The notes beneath the pieces are model-generated. The model worked only from the letters and a program-made list of their open reading frames with translations, had not been told where the DNA came from and did no database searches. This document shows, in pieces, positions 33,860-42,018 of a stretch of 64,000 nt of DNA. The position numbers and the translations under genes are program-made. Location: assembly GCF_964246085.1 (NCBI RefSeq), contig NZ_CAXTPD010000001.1; one strand, 5' to 3'. The DNA is from Brotaphodocola sp003480315 (GTDB taxonomy: Bacteria > Bacillota > Clostridia > Lachnospirales > Lachnospiraceae). Position 1 is the first letter of the stretch. Each line of letters begins with the position of its first letter.

Positions 33860-35992
33860 ATGAAGAACAGCAAAGTAAAAGGCCTTCTCGGTCTGCTGGT
33901 CCTGCTGTTCGCAGTAGGACTGTTCGGATTCTTCGGCTATGATACCATGGATGACATCAAGCTGGGTCTTGACCTGGCCGGCGGTGTCAGCATCACGTAT
34001 CAGGCTGTTGATGAGAATCCGACATCGGAGGAAATGTCCGATACCATTTACAAGCTGCAGCAGCGTGTACAGAACTACAGTACCGAGGCTGTCGTGTACC
34101 AGGAGGGAAGCGACCGGATCAATATTGATATTCCGGGTGTTTCCGATGCAAATGCAATTCTGGAAGAACTCGGTAAGCCGGGTTCCCTGATCTTTACCGA
34201 TGAGACTGGTAAGACCATTTTAACCGGTGACCAGGTGGCTTCCGCAAAGGCGGGAATCATCGAGCAGAACGGTCAGAAATCCTATGTGGTAAGCCTGACC
34301 TTCACCGAGGAAGGAACCAAGGCATTCGCTGACGCAACTTCAGCAAACATAGGCAAGCGCATTGCCATCATTTACGACAACCAGATCTACTCTAACCCGG
34401 TGGTCCGTGAGGCCATTACCGGAGGCCAGTGCCAGATCGATGGCATGACCGATTATACCGAGGCTGAGAACCTCGCGGCAACCATCCGTATCGGTTCCCT
34501 CTCTCTGGAGCTGCAGGAGCTGCGTTCTAACGTAGTCGGAGCACAGCTTGGTCAGCAGGCCATCTCCACCAGCTTAAAGGCAGGTGCCATCGGCTTTGCG
34601 ATTGTTGCTGTATTCATGATGGTGGTTTACCTTATCCCGGGTGTGGCTGCTGTTATTGCCCTGGCTCTGTATGTTGGCCTGGTACTCATCATGCTGACTG
34701 CATTTGATATCACTCTGACGCTTCCGGGCGTGGCCGGTATCATCCTTTCTGTTGGTATGGCGGTGGATGCGAACGTTATCATCTTCACCCGTATCAAGGA
34801 GGAAATCGGTCTCGGACGCAGTGTAAAATCCGCGATCAAGGCTGGTTTCTCTAAGGCACTGTCTGCGATCCTGGATGGAAACATCACCACCCTGATCGCT
34901 GCAGCAGTCCTGTACTTCCGTGGATCAGGTACCGTTAAGGGCTTTGCAAGCACTCTGGCGATCGGTATCGTGCTTTCCATGTTTACCGCGCTGTTCATCA
35001 CCAAGGGCGCGCTGTATGCCCTGTATGCGGTAGGCTTTGAGACTCCGAAGTTCTATGGAACCAAAAAGGACGGAAAGATCATCAACTTCCTCGGAAAGAA
35101 GAATATCTGCTTCATCCTTTCCATTGTTGTTATCGTGGCAGGATGGGCAGGCATGGCTCTGCACAAGGGCCAGACCGGCTACATCTTAAACTATGGCATG
35201 GATTTCACCGGCGGTACCTCCACCAACGTAACCTTCAATGAGGATATGAGCCTGGATGATATTTCTGCAAAGGTTGTTCCGGTTGTCTCCAAGATTACCG
35301 GTGACGCAGACGTCCAGACCCAGAAGGTTGCCGGTACCAACGAGGTTATCATCAAGACCAAGACTCTGGACGTAGAGCAGAGACAGCAGTTAGAGGATGC
35401 CATGGTTGAGAATTTCGGCGTTGACGCTGAGAAGATCACTGCAGAGAGCATTTCCGGCGCAGTCAGCACCGAGATGAAGAAGGATGCCATATGGGCTGTG
35501 ACCATTGCAACAGTCCTGATGCTGCTGTACATCTGGTTCCGCTTTAAGGATATCCGCTTTGCAGCCAGCGCAATCCTGGCTCTGGTACACGATGTCCTGG
35601 TTGTTGTTACCTTCTACTCCCTGGCGAAGTGGTCGGTTGGCTCCACCTTCATTGCATGTATGCTGACCATTGTAGGTTACTCCATCAACGCGACGATCGT
35701 TATCTTCGACCGTATCCGTGAGAACCTGGCGCTGAAGAAGGCAGGCAGTAAGCAGACACTGGAAGAGATCGTAAACTTAAGTATCACCCAGACCTTTACC
35801 AGAAGCATCAATACTTCCCTGACTACCTTCATCATGGTATTTGTTCTGTTCCTTCTGGGCGTATCCTCCATCCGTGAGTTCGCCCTGCCGCTTATGGTTG
35901 GTATCGTCTGCGGAACCTATTCTTCCGTATGCGTGACCGGTGCTCTCTGGTATGTCCTGACTACCAGAAAACAGAAAAAGGCTGAGAAATAA
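33860..35992 (+). CDS. secDF: SecDF protein-translocation fusion
   Basis: The 710-residue single protein joins SecD (about 1-400) and SecF (about 410-700), which use the proton gradient to assist protein export through SecYEG. The SecD signature LGLDLAGGVSITYQ is near residue 30, and the SecF signature YGMDFTGGTSTNV is in the second half; each half has six membrane helices. The start is the ATG at 33860, after AAGGAG. The fused form is known in Firmicutes. It lies 13 bases after scfB and 2 before tgt. Confidence 0.96.
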   Translation: MKNSKVKGLLGLLVLLFAVGLFGFFGYDTMDDIKLGLDLAGGVSITYQAVDENPTSEEMSDTIYKLQQRVQNYSTEAVVYQEGSDRINIDIPGVSDANAILEELGKPGSLIFTDETGKTILTGDQVASAKAGIIEQNGQKSYVVSLTFTEEGTKAFADATSANIGKRIAIIYDNQIYSNPVVREAITGGQCQIDGMTDYTEAENLAATIRIGSLSLELQELRSNVVGAQLGQQAISTSLKAGAIGFAIVAVFMMVVYLIPGVAAVIALALYVGLVLIMLTAFDITLTLPGVAGIILSVGMAVDANVIIFTRIKEEIGLGRSVKSAIKAGFSKALSAILDGNITTLIAAAVLYFRGSGTVKGFASTLAIGIVLSMFTALFITKGALYALYAVGFETPKFYGTKKDGKIINFLGKKNICFILSIVVIVAGWAGMALHKGQTGYILNYGMDFTGGTSTNVTFNEDMSLDDISAKVVPVVSKITGDADVQTQKVAGTNEVIIKTKTLDVEQRQQLEDAMVENFGVDAEKITAESISGAVSTEMKKDAIWAVTIATVLMLLYIWFRFKDIRFAASAILALVHDVLVVVTFYSLAKWSVGSTFIACMLTIVGYSINATIVIFDRIRENLALKKAGSKQTLEEIVNLSITQTFTRSINTSLTTFIMVFVLFLLGVSSIREFALPLMVGIVCGTYSSVCVTGALWYVLTTRKQKKAEK

Positions 35993-35994
35993 TT

Positions 35995-37134
35995 ATGAGA
36001 TATAAACTGATCACAACGGACGGACGGGCCAAGCGCGCTGAGGTTGAGACCGTGCATGGCACCATCCAGACTCCGGTTTTCATGAATGTAGGTACGGTGG
36101 CCGCCATCAAGGGCGCGGTTTCCACCGATGACCTGCGCCAGATCGGCACTCAGGTGGAGCTGTCCAACACCTACCACCTGCATGTGCGGACCGGCGACAA
36201 GCTGATCAAGCAGTTCGGCGGACTTCATAAGTTCATGAACTGGGATAAGCCGATCTTAACCGATTCTGGCGGCTTTCAGGTATTTTCCCTTTCCGGTCTT
36301 CGCAAGATCAAGGAAGAGGGCGTAACCTTCCGTTCCCATATTGACGGACACAAGATCTTTATGGGACCGGAGGAGAGCATGCAGATCCAGTCCAATCTGG
36401 CGTCTACCATTGCCATGGCGTTCGATGAGTGTCCGCCGAGCCATGCGGAGCTTTCCTATATCCAGCATTCCGTGGACCGCACTACGCGGTGGCTGGAGCG
36501 CTGTAAGAGGGAGATGGCACGTTTAAATTCCCTGCCGGATACCATCAACAAAGAGCAGCTTCTGTTCGGTATCAACCAGGGCGGCGTTGTGGATTCCATC
36601 CGGATCCAGCATGCCAAGACCATTGCGGACATGGATCTGGACGGCTATGCGGTAGGCGGCCTCGCCGTAGGTGAGACCCATGAGGAGATGTATCACATTC
36701 TTGACGTGACGGTTCCGCATCTTCCGCAGAACAAGCCGACCTATCTGATGGGCGTTGGAACTCCGGCAAACATTCTGGAGGCGGTAGACCGAGGTGTAGA
36801 TTTCTTTGACTGTGTTTACCCGTCCCGCAACGGACGCCACAGCCATGTCTACACAAATCACGGCAAGCTCAATCTATTAAACCAGAAGTATGAGCTTGAC
36901 CCGCGTCCGATCGAGGAAGGCTGCCAGTGCCCGGCATGCCGTTCCTATTCCAGGGCATATATCCGCCACCTGTTTAAGGCAAAGGAAATGCTGGGAATGC
37001 GTTTGTGCGTCTTGCATAATCTGTATTTTTATAATAAAATGATGGAAGAGATCCGCGACGCGATCGAACAGCACCGGTACGCTGAGTATAAGGCTCAGAA
37101 GCTTGCCGGTATGGAGGAAGGCCCACAGGAATAG
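35995..37134 (+). CDS. tgt: tRNA-guanine transglycosylase
   Basis: Tgt exchanges guanine 34 for a queuosine precursor in tRNAs with GUN anticodons. The 379-residue product has DSGGFQVFSL (substrate-binding Asp) near residue 88, GINQGG, the nucleophile region FDCVYPSRNGRHSHV, and the zinc site C-x-C-x2-C with the later His in LCVLHNLYF. In most homologues the nucleophile loop reads P-T-R-N-A/G-R; here S replaces T. It starts 2 bases after secDF, so translation is coupled. Confidence 0.97.
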   Translation: MRYKLITTDGRAKRAEVETVHGTIQTPVFMNVGTVAAIKGAVSTDDLRQIGTQVELSNTYHLHVRTGDKLIKQFGGLHKFMNWDKPILTDSGGFQVFSLSGLRKIKEEGVTFRSHIDGHKIFMGPEESMQIQSNLASTIAMAFDECPPSHAELSYIQHSVDRTTRWLERCKREMARLNSLPDTINKEQLLFGINQGGVVDSIRIQHAKTIADMDLDGYAVGGLAVGETHEEMYHILDVTVPHLPQNKPTYLMGVGTPANILEAVDRGVDFFDCVYPSRNGRHSHVYTNHGKLNLLNQKYELDPRPIEEGCQCPACRSYSRAYIRHLFKAKEMLGMRLCVLHNLYFYNKMMEEIRDAIEQHRYAEYKAQKLAGMEEGPQE

Positions 37135-37215
37135 TTATTCACGTTTCGGGGTTTTAAACAAAAACGAATAAGGCTGGCCAGAGCGAGGCGCAGGCGCAGC
37201 CGCAAGGAGGACAAC

Positions 37216-37512
37216 ATGTTATTAGCAACTTCTACCATGAACCCAACCGTTATGATTGTGTTGTATGTGGTAATCTTCGGAGGTATCTTCTACTTCATGG
37301 GATATCGTCCGCAGAAGAAAGAGAAAAAGAGAGTAGACGAGATGATGGCAGGTCTTGCTATCGGTGACAGTATACTGACCAGCAGTGGTTTCTACGGCGT
37401 GATCATCGACATGACCGATGACACCGTGATCGTAGAGTTTGGCAGCAACAAAAACTGCCGCATCCCGATGCAGAAGGCAGCAATCGTACAGGTTGAGAAG
37501 CCGGAGGCATAA
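37216..37512 (+). CDS. yajC: Preprotein translocase accessory subunit YajC
   Basis: The 98-residue product has one membrane helix (about 12-30), the conserved YFMGYRPQKKEKKR junction and the G-D-S-I-L-T-S-S-G-F-Y-G-x-I cytoplasmic domain of YajC, which associates with SecDF. AAGGAGG lies before the ATG. It follows tgt by 81 bases, completing a secDF-tgt-yajC group, a common association with the order rearranged compared with proteobacteria. Confidence 0.95.
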   Translation: MLLATSTMNPTVMIVLYVVIFGGIFYFMGYRPQKKEKKRVDEMMAGLAIGDSILTSSGFYGVIIDMTDDTVIVEFGSNKNCRIPMQKAAIVQVEKPEA

Positions 37513-37538
37513 AATATAGACTTCAGGCTTTACGAATG

Positions 37539-37586
37539 AAAAATGAACCGGGGCAGCGCATGTGCGCTGTCCCGGTTCATTTTTTA
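37539..37586. terminator. Bidirectional terminator between yajC and asnA
   Basis: A long stem (AAAAATGAACCGGGGCAGCGCA on the left, mirrored after a 2-base centre by TGCGCTGTCCCGGTTCATTTTT) ends both convergent units. One G-T pair is present and T-runs lie on both strands. Confidence 0.93.
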
Positions 37587-37588
37587 AG

Positions 37589-38596
37589 TTACAGTAGAAC
37601 AATCTTGTGTTCTTTACAAATTTTTCGCATATCCTCCGGCCACAGGCTTGCCTGTACCTCGCCGACATGGGCGCGGTCTAACAGCAGCATGCAGAGACGG
37701 GACTGTCCGATACCGCCGCCGATGGTGTATGGAAGCTCGCCGTTAAGCAGCATTTTGTGGTACGGAAGGTTCTTTCTATCCTCGCAGCCGGCCTTTTTTA
37801 ACTGTTCTTCTAAGGATTTTTCGTCTACACGGATACCCATACTGGAGATTTCCAGAGCGCAGTTGAGCTGCTCGTACCAGAACAGGATATCGCCGTTTAA
37901 CTGCCAGTCATCGTAGTCAGGCGCACGGCCGTCGTGCGGCTCACCGGTGGTGAGCTTATCACCGATCTTCATAAGGAATACGCAGCCGTGTTCTTTGGTG
38001 ATAAGGTTTTCGCGCTCCTTCGGAGTCTTATCCGGGTAGCGGTCTGCCAGTTCCTGGGTGGTGATGAAGGTGATGTGCTCCGGCAGATGCTTGACTGCCT
38101 GAGGATATTTGTACCATACCTCATGCTCCATATGCTTGATGATCTTGAAGATGGTCTGGACGGTGGACTCTAGGGTTTCAATGGTGCGGTCTTCTTTGGT
38201 GATGACCTTCTCCCAGTCCCACTGGTCTACATAGCAGGAGTGGAGGTTGTCTAATTCCTCGTCGCGGCGGATGGCGTTCATGTTGGTATAAAGACCCTCA
38301 CCCGGTTCAAAGCCGTATTCCTTCAGTGCCATACGTTTCCATTTTGCCAGGGAATGTACGACCTCAACGGTCTCTCCCGGGATTGCGGCGATGTCGAACT
38401 GGACCGGACGCTCTACGCCGTTTAAGTTATCGTTCAGACCACTGGACTGGGTGACGAACAGCGGTGCGGAGATACGCTCTAAGTGCATCTCTTTGCCAAA
38501 TTCCTTCTGGAATGTATCGCGGATGTATTTGATTGCTTCCTGAGTCTCCCGAACCGTGAGGTGGGGATCATAGTTTGCTGGAATGATCAGTGCCAT
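37589..38596 (-). CDS. asnA: Aspartate--ammonia ligase
   Basis: AsnA makes asparagine from aspartate, ammonia and ATP; it is a relative of class II aminoacyl-tRNA synthetases. The 335-residue product has the family motifs near the N-terminus (L-T-V-R-E-T-Q-E-A-I), VERPVQFD, H-S-L-A-K-W-K-R, the D-Q-W-D-W-E segment and the C-terminal GGGIGQSRLCMLLL. GGAGG precedes the ATG. Upstream is a long leader with two intrinsic terminators, suggesting attenuation. An asparaginase gene lies 2 kb away, so both synthesis and breakdown of asparagine are coded here. Confidence 0.97.
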   Translation of the reverse strand: MALIIPANYDPHLTVRETQEAIKYIRDTFQKEFGKEMHLERISAPLFVTQSSGLNDNLNGVERPVQFDIAAIPGETVEVVHSLAKWKRMALKEYGFEPGEGLYTNMNAIRRDEELDNLHSCYVDQWDWEKVITKEDRTIETLESTVQTIFKIIKHMEHEVWYKYPQAVKHLPEHITFITTQELADRYPDKTPKERENLITKEHGCVFLMKIGDKLTTGEPHDGRAPDYDDWQLNGDILFWYEQLNCALEISSMGIRVDEKSLEEQLKKAGCEDRKNLPYHKMLLNGELPYTIGGGIGQSRLCMLLLDRAHVGEVQASLWPEDMRKICKEHKIVLL

Positions 38597-38630
38597 GGTT
38601 GTTTCCTCCCTGTATTGCGTTAGGTTTCAT

Positions 38631-38660
38631 AAAAAAGGAGCTTTGCCTGAGCAAAACTCC
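38631..38660 (-). terminator. Terminator 2 in the asnA leader
   Basis: On the minus strand GGAGTTTTGC (38660-38651) pairs with GCAAAGCTCC (38646-38637), with a 4-base loop, followed by TTTTTT. It lies 35 bases before the asnA start and would stop transcription just ahead of the gene unless overridden. Confidence 0.8.
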
Positions 38661-38740
38661 GCATGATACTTAATGGTAGCATTTTTGGGATGAAATCACA
38701 AGTGTTTTCTAAAGAAATATGAAGCCATAGAAAAGCGCAA

Positions 38741-38781
38741 AAAAAATAGGAGCCGCTTTTCCCCCACAGAAAGCAGCTCCT
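38741..38781 (-). terminator. Terminator 1 in the asnA leader
   Basis: On the minus strand AGGAGCTGCTTT (38781-38770) pairs with AAAGCGGCTCCT (38759-38748), one G-T pair, followed by ATTTTTTTT. With the promoter at 38893-38921 it would yield an RNA of about 145 bases. Confidence 0.85.
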
Positions 38782-38886
38782 GGTCACGATCAAAAACCGT
38801 TACACAATACAGTCTTCGCTTGGTATCCCCATACCACTTAAGAAAATAAAAGGCGCCGGAGTGATGGCGCGCATGTCTTTCTTACA
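38741..38886 (-). ncRNA. Candidate small RNA or attenuator leader upstream of asnA
   Basis: A transcript from the promoter at 38893-38921 to terminator 1 would be about 145 bases. It contains a GGCGC/GCGCC-type hairpin near 38855 and a GGTAT...ATACC hairpin near 38825. It has no T-box signature (no GGGTGG-type antiterminator). It may be an independent small RNA or the sensing part of an asnA attenuator; I do not recognise a known family. The strand and ends are inferred from promoter and terminator positions only. Confidence 0.45.
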
Positions 38887-38892
38887 AAACAC

Positions 38893-38921
38893 ACTATAGC
38901 ATCAATTCCGGGAAGCGTCAA
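38893..38921 (-). promoter_or_regulatory. Promoter driving the asnA leader
   Basis: On the minus strand TTGACG (38921-38916) and TATAGT (38898-38893) are separated by 17 bases. It lies about 300 bases before the asnA start. The remainder of the 600-base gap 38597-39193 holds the two terminators and the sigma-G-like site. Confidence 0.75.
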
Positions 38922-39110
38922 GGAATATTGTGCAATTTTAAGAAGATTGTGCATTTCGGATAGAAAAAACTGCTCAAATTGTATACACGTGTCCACTGGA
39001 CGAAGACATTCGTTTGTATTATAGAGAAAGACAAAAAATGTGACAGAAAAACTTTTTTTCATATCAAAAAACAGATAGTTATTTGTGCAACTTTCATGAG
39101 AGCATCCGGC

Positions 39111-39139
39111 GAATAAGTGAGGGGAATTCTCACATACTA
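39111..39139 (+). promoter_or_regulatory. Sigma-G-like forespore promoter
   Basis: GAATA (39111-39115) fits the sigma-G -35 consensus GHATR and CATACTA (39133-39139) fits the -10 consensus CATWHTA, with 17 bases between. The expected start near 39146 gives a leader of about 48 bases for the germination gene. Consensus is that known for Bacillus. Confidence 0.65.
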
Positions 39140-39193
39140 AGTGGAAGCATGAGCTGTAAACGGCAAAAAGACGTGGAAAGGAGCGAACATAGC

Positions 39194-40621
39194 ATGCGGT
39201 TTTCAAAAAATTTGGAAGCTAATCTGGAACATCTGAAGCAGACACTGAGTCTGGAAAAGAATTTTGATGTGGTTTACCGTGTCGTTTCCATAGGTGGGAA
39301 AAAGGGCTGCCTGTTGTTTGTGGACGGGCTGACGAAGGATGAAGTCCTTTTAAAGATTTTGCAGGCTTGGTGGAGCATTAAGCCGGAGGATCTTCCGGCG
39401 GACGCCCACGGGTTTTCCGGAAAATATATGCCTTACGGGGAGGTGGGGCTGATCGCGAATGAAGAGGATATGATCGTACAGCTGTTAAGCGGTATTACGG
39501 CGGTGCTCATTGATGGCTATGACAAATGTATGATGATAGACTGCCGCACCTACCCGGCCCGCGGTGTGGGAGAGCCGGAGAAGGATAAGGTGCTGCGTGG
39601 TTCCAGGGACGGCTTTGTGGAGACTCTGATTTTTAACACGGCACTGATCCGCCGCCGGATCCGGGATCCGAAGCTGATCATGGAAATGTTAAGCGCAGGC
39701 AACAGCTCCCACACGGACATTGCGGTCTGTTATATGGAAGGACGGGTGGATGAAGAGCTCTTGAAAAATATCCGAAGCCGGATCCAGAATCTGCGGGTAG
39801 ACGCGCTGACTATGAACCAGGAGAGTCTGGCAGAGGGAATCTTCCCTCATAAATGGTACAACCCGTTCCCAAAATTCAAGTTTTCGGAGCGGCCGGATAC
39901 GGCGGCAGCCTGTATTCTGGAGGGAAATATCGTGATCCTGGTGGATAATTCTCCGGCGGCCATGGTGCTGCCTTCTTCCGTGTTTGATATCATTGAGGAG
40001 GCAGATGATTATTATTTCCCGCCGGTGACCGGAACCTATCTGCGCTTATCCCGTATGATGACAGGCGTTCTCTGTCTGCTTCTTACACCGACGTGGCTTC
40101 TTGGCATGATGCACGCGGATGCGCTGCCACAGTGGCTGGCGTTTACGAAGCTTTCGGATAGGACCTATGTGCCGCTGATCTTTCAGCTTCTGATCCTGGA
40201 ATTTGCCATTGACGGCCTGCGTCTGGCAGCCATCAACACTCCGAGTATGCTGACCACACCTTTAAGCGTGATTGCCGGTATTGTTCTGGGAGAGTACTCG
40301 GTAAAATCCGGATGGTTTAACTCGGAAACCATGCTGTACATGGCCTTTGTGACCATTGCAAACTACAGCCAGTCAAGCTTTGAGCTTGGCTATGCGCTCA
40401 AGTTCATGCGTGTTATTTTACTGCTGCTCACGGCGGTGTTTGATGTGTGGGGGTATATCACGGGATTTGTGATCGCAGTCTGCGCAATTGTGTTCAATAA
40501 GACGATTGCCGGCAAGAGCTATATTTACCCGATCATTCCGTTCAGCTGGAAGGAAGTCAAAAAGCGGTTCTTCCGCGGCCGGCTCCCGGTGATACCGGAG
40601 AGCCAGAATGCGAAGCAGTAA
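39194..40621 (+). CDS. GerA-family spore membrane protein, SpoVAF-like
   Basis: The 475-residue product belongs to the GerA spore germinant receptor family. An N-terminal soluble domain (about 1-260) precedes several membrane helices (about 285-450). The NYSQSSFELGYALKFMR segment resembles SpoVAF, the stand-alone homologue linked to dipicolinic-acid transport. No GerB or GerC subunits lie next to it, which also favours a SpoVAF-like role over a full receptor. The ATG at 39194 follows AAAGGAG; the in-frame ATG at 39149 would leave almost no leader from the sigma-G-like promoter. It is most likely made in the forespore. Confidence 0.82.
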   Translation: MRFSKNLEANLEHLKQTLSLEKNFDVVYRVVSIGGKKGCLLFVDGLTKDEVLLKILQAWWSIKPEDLPADAHGFSGKYMPYGEVGLIANEEDMIVQLLSGITAVLIDGYDKCMMIDCRTYPARGVGEPEKDKVLRGSRDGFVETLIFNTALIRRRIRDPKLIMEMLSAGNSSHTDIAVCYMEGRVDEELLKNIRSRIQNLRVDALTMNQESLAEGIFPHKWYNPFPKFKFSERPDTAAACILEGNIVILVDNSPAAMVLPSSVFDIIEEADDYYFPPVTGTYLRLSRMMTGVLCLLLTPTWLLGMMHADALPQWLAFTKLSDRTYVPLIFQLLILEFAIDGLRLAAINTPSMLTTPLSVIAGIVLGEYSVKSGWFNSETMLYMAFVTIANYSQSSFELGYALKFMRVILLLLTAVFDVWGYITGFVIAVCAIVFNKTIAGKSYIYPIIPFSWKEVKKRFFRGRLPVIPESQNAKQ

Positions 40622-40631
40622 TAATCACAAA

Positions 40632-40677
40632 ACCGGCTGATATCAGAGGCCCTTTGGAGCTTCCGGTACCAGCCGGT
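40632..40677. terminator. Weak hairpin between the spore gene and ansA
   Basis: ACCGGCTG near 40632 pairs with CAGCCGGT near 40669, in the 78-base gap between convergent genes. The loop is long and T-runs are short, so it is a weak terminator candidate. Confidence 0.4.
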
Positions 40678-40699
40678 CTGGTATTGTGTGGAATGTCAG

Positions 40700-41737
40700 T
40701 CAGGCCTTCCACTTTGTTGTATACAGGATATCCCGGTTGATGGTGCTGTAGAGCATCTCCCTTACGGTGTCCGGGTTGTGGGTCTGGCCCAGGATCCACA
40801 TGAGCTTTGTGACGGTGGCTTCCAGGGTCATATCGTATGCTTCCAGGAGTCCGAATTCTTTCTTGATGCTTTTGCCGATCTCGTAGACAGACATGTTGCT
40901 GCCTTCGTTGGTGACCTGGGTGGTCATGATGACAAATTTGCCGGCATTGATCCAGCGTTCAATAGCCCGGTGGAAGCTGTCGTCCTCGTAGGAAGGAATG
41001 CCGCCTACGCCGAAGGACTCAATAATGACCGCGTCATAGTGCTTAAACAGGTAATCCAGAATGCCGCCGTTCATAGAGGGAATCAGCTTTAACAGAGTCA
41101 CCTTGCTGTCCAGCTTGTGGTAGAAGGTAACATCCTCACTTAACTGTTCCTTGTCATCCAGATAGAAGATGATGTGGTTGTCCTGGATGGTCGCGATATA
41201 TGGGAAGTTGATGCTGGAGAACGCGTTGTAGCTCTTGGTGCGTTCCTTTTTGCCGCGGGTTCCGGCAATGACCTTGCCGTCGAACACGATGTTGACACCG
41301 TGCGCCTTATCGCAGCTTGCAAAGAGAAAGCTGTCGGACAGATTGGTCTTTGCATCGGTGATCTCCAGGTCGATGGGCTTTTGCGCACCGGTGATCACGA
41401 TCGGTTTTGGGGAATTCTGGATCAGGTAGGAAAGCGCGGACGCGGTGTAGGCCAGCGTGTCGGTGCCGTGGCAGACCACAAAGCCATCGTACTGGTCGTA
41501 GAAGCGCTCAATGGTGGAAGAAATCAGCAGCCAGTGCTTTGGCTGGATATTGGTGCTGTCGATGTTGATGACCTGCATGGCAGTCACTTCACAGAATTCC
41601 TTTACATGCGGTACGAAGCCCAGCAGCTCTTCGGAGGTCATAAGCGGCTTTAAGCCTTCAGCACTGCGCTTTGAAGCAATGGTGCCGCCGGTGGCGATCA
41701 TCAGGATACGTTTGAGATTCTTTTTTTGGGTTTTCAT
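40700..41737 (-). CDS. ansA: Type I L-asparaginase
   Basis: This 345-residue enzyme hydrolyses asparagine to aspartate and ammonia. The first catalytic threonine is Thr19 in ATGGTIAS, the second lies in HGTDTLAYTA, and the A-H-G-V-N-I-V-F-D-G segment fits the cytoplasmic type. There is no signal peptide, so it acts in the cytoplasm. GGAGG precedes the ATG. The gene is divergent from the DUF4250 gene. Together with asnA it would let the cell adjust its asparagine pool. Confidence 0.95.
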   Translation of the reverse strand: MKTQKKNLKRILMIATGGTIASKRSAEGLKPLMTSEELLGFVPHVKEFCEVTAMQVINIDSTNIQPKHWLLISSTIERFYDQYDGFVVCHGTDTLAYTASALSYLIQNSPKPIVITGAQKPIDLEITDAKTNLSDSFLFASCDKAHGVNIVFDGKVIAGTRGKKERTKSYNAFSSINFPYIATIQDNHIIFYLDDKEQLSEDVTFYHKLDSKVTLLKLIPSMNGGILDYLFKHYDAVIIESFGVGGIPSYEDDSFHRAIERWINAGKFVIMTTQVTNEGSNMSVYEIGKSIKKEFGLLEAYDMTLEATVTKLMWILGQTHNPDTVREMLYSTINRDILYTTKWKA

Positions 41738-41767
41738 AGTTGGGTCTGACCTCCTGTAACAAAAAAC

Positions 41768-41796
41768 TTGTGCGTTTTTTAAACATGCTTTATCAT
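41768..41796 (+). promoter_or_regulatory. Promoter for the DUF4250 gene
   Basis: TTGTGC (41768-41773) and TATCAT (41791-41796) are 17 bases apart. Just downstream lies an inverted repeat TTGTAT-N9-ATACAA (41796-41816) that overlaps the likely start point. Confidence 0.55.
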
Positions 41797-41838
41797 TGTA
41801 TTATATCATTATACAAAAAGAAAGGAAAGGAATAAAAT

Positions 41839-42018
41839 ATGGCAGCAATTCCGAAGGACCCGGTGATGCTGATGAGCTTTTTCAATACCCAGCTCCGGGA
41901 CAATTACAGCAGCTTTGATGATCTGTGCAGCGCGTATGATCTGGACGCGGAGGAAATGAAGAAAAAACTGTCCGCGATCGATTACCATTACGATGCGGAC
42001 AGAAACCAGTTTGTGTAA
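41839..42018 (+). CDS. DUF4250 small protein
   Basis: A 59-residue open frame that matches the DUF4250 family, with I-P-K-D-P-V-M-L-M-S-F-F-N-T-x-L-R-D at the start, then a Y-S-S-F-D-D-L-C block and the closing D-x-N-Q-F-V. The function of the family is unknown; members are small cytoplasmic proteins common in Clostridia and may bind nucleic acid through a helix-turn-helix-like fold (inference). AAAGGAAAGGA precedes the ATG. Its stop codon directly abuts the stop codon of the convergent LysR gene, with no base in between. Confidence 0.88.
   Translation: MAAIPKDPVMLMSFFNTQLRDNYSSFDDLCSAYDLDAEEMKKKLSAIDYHYDADRNQFV

Noticed and set aside
38597..38921. T-box riboswitch upstream of asnA
   Set aside because: Neither the GGGTGG-type antiterminator sequence nor a stem I layout is present on the minus strand.
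38838..39206. Minus-strand open frame of about 122 codons between asnA and the germination gene
   Set aside because: It lies over the asnA-leader promoter and the sigma-G-like promoter, has no ribosome site or family resemblance, and its composition is that of non-coding DNA.
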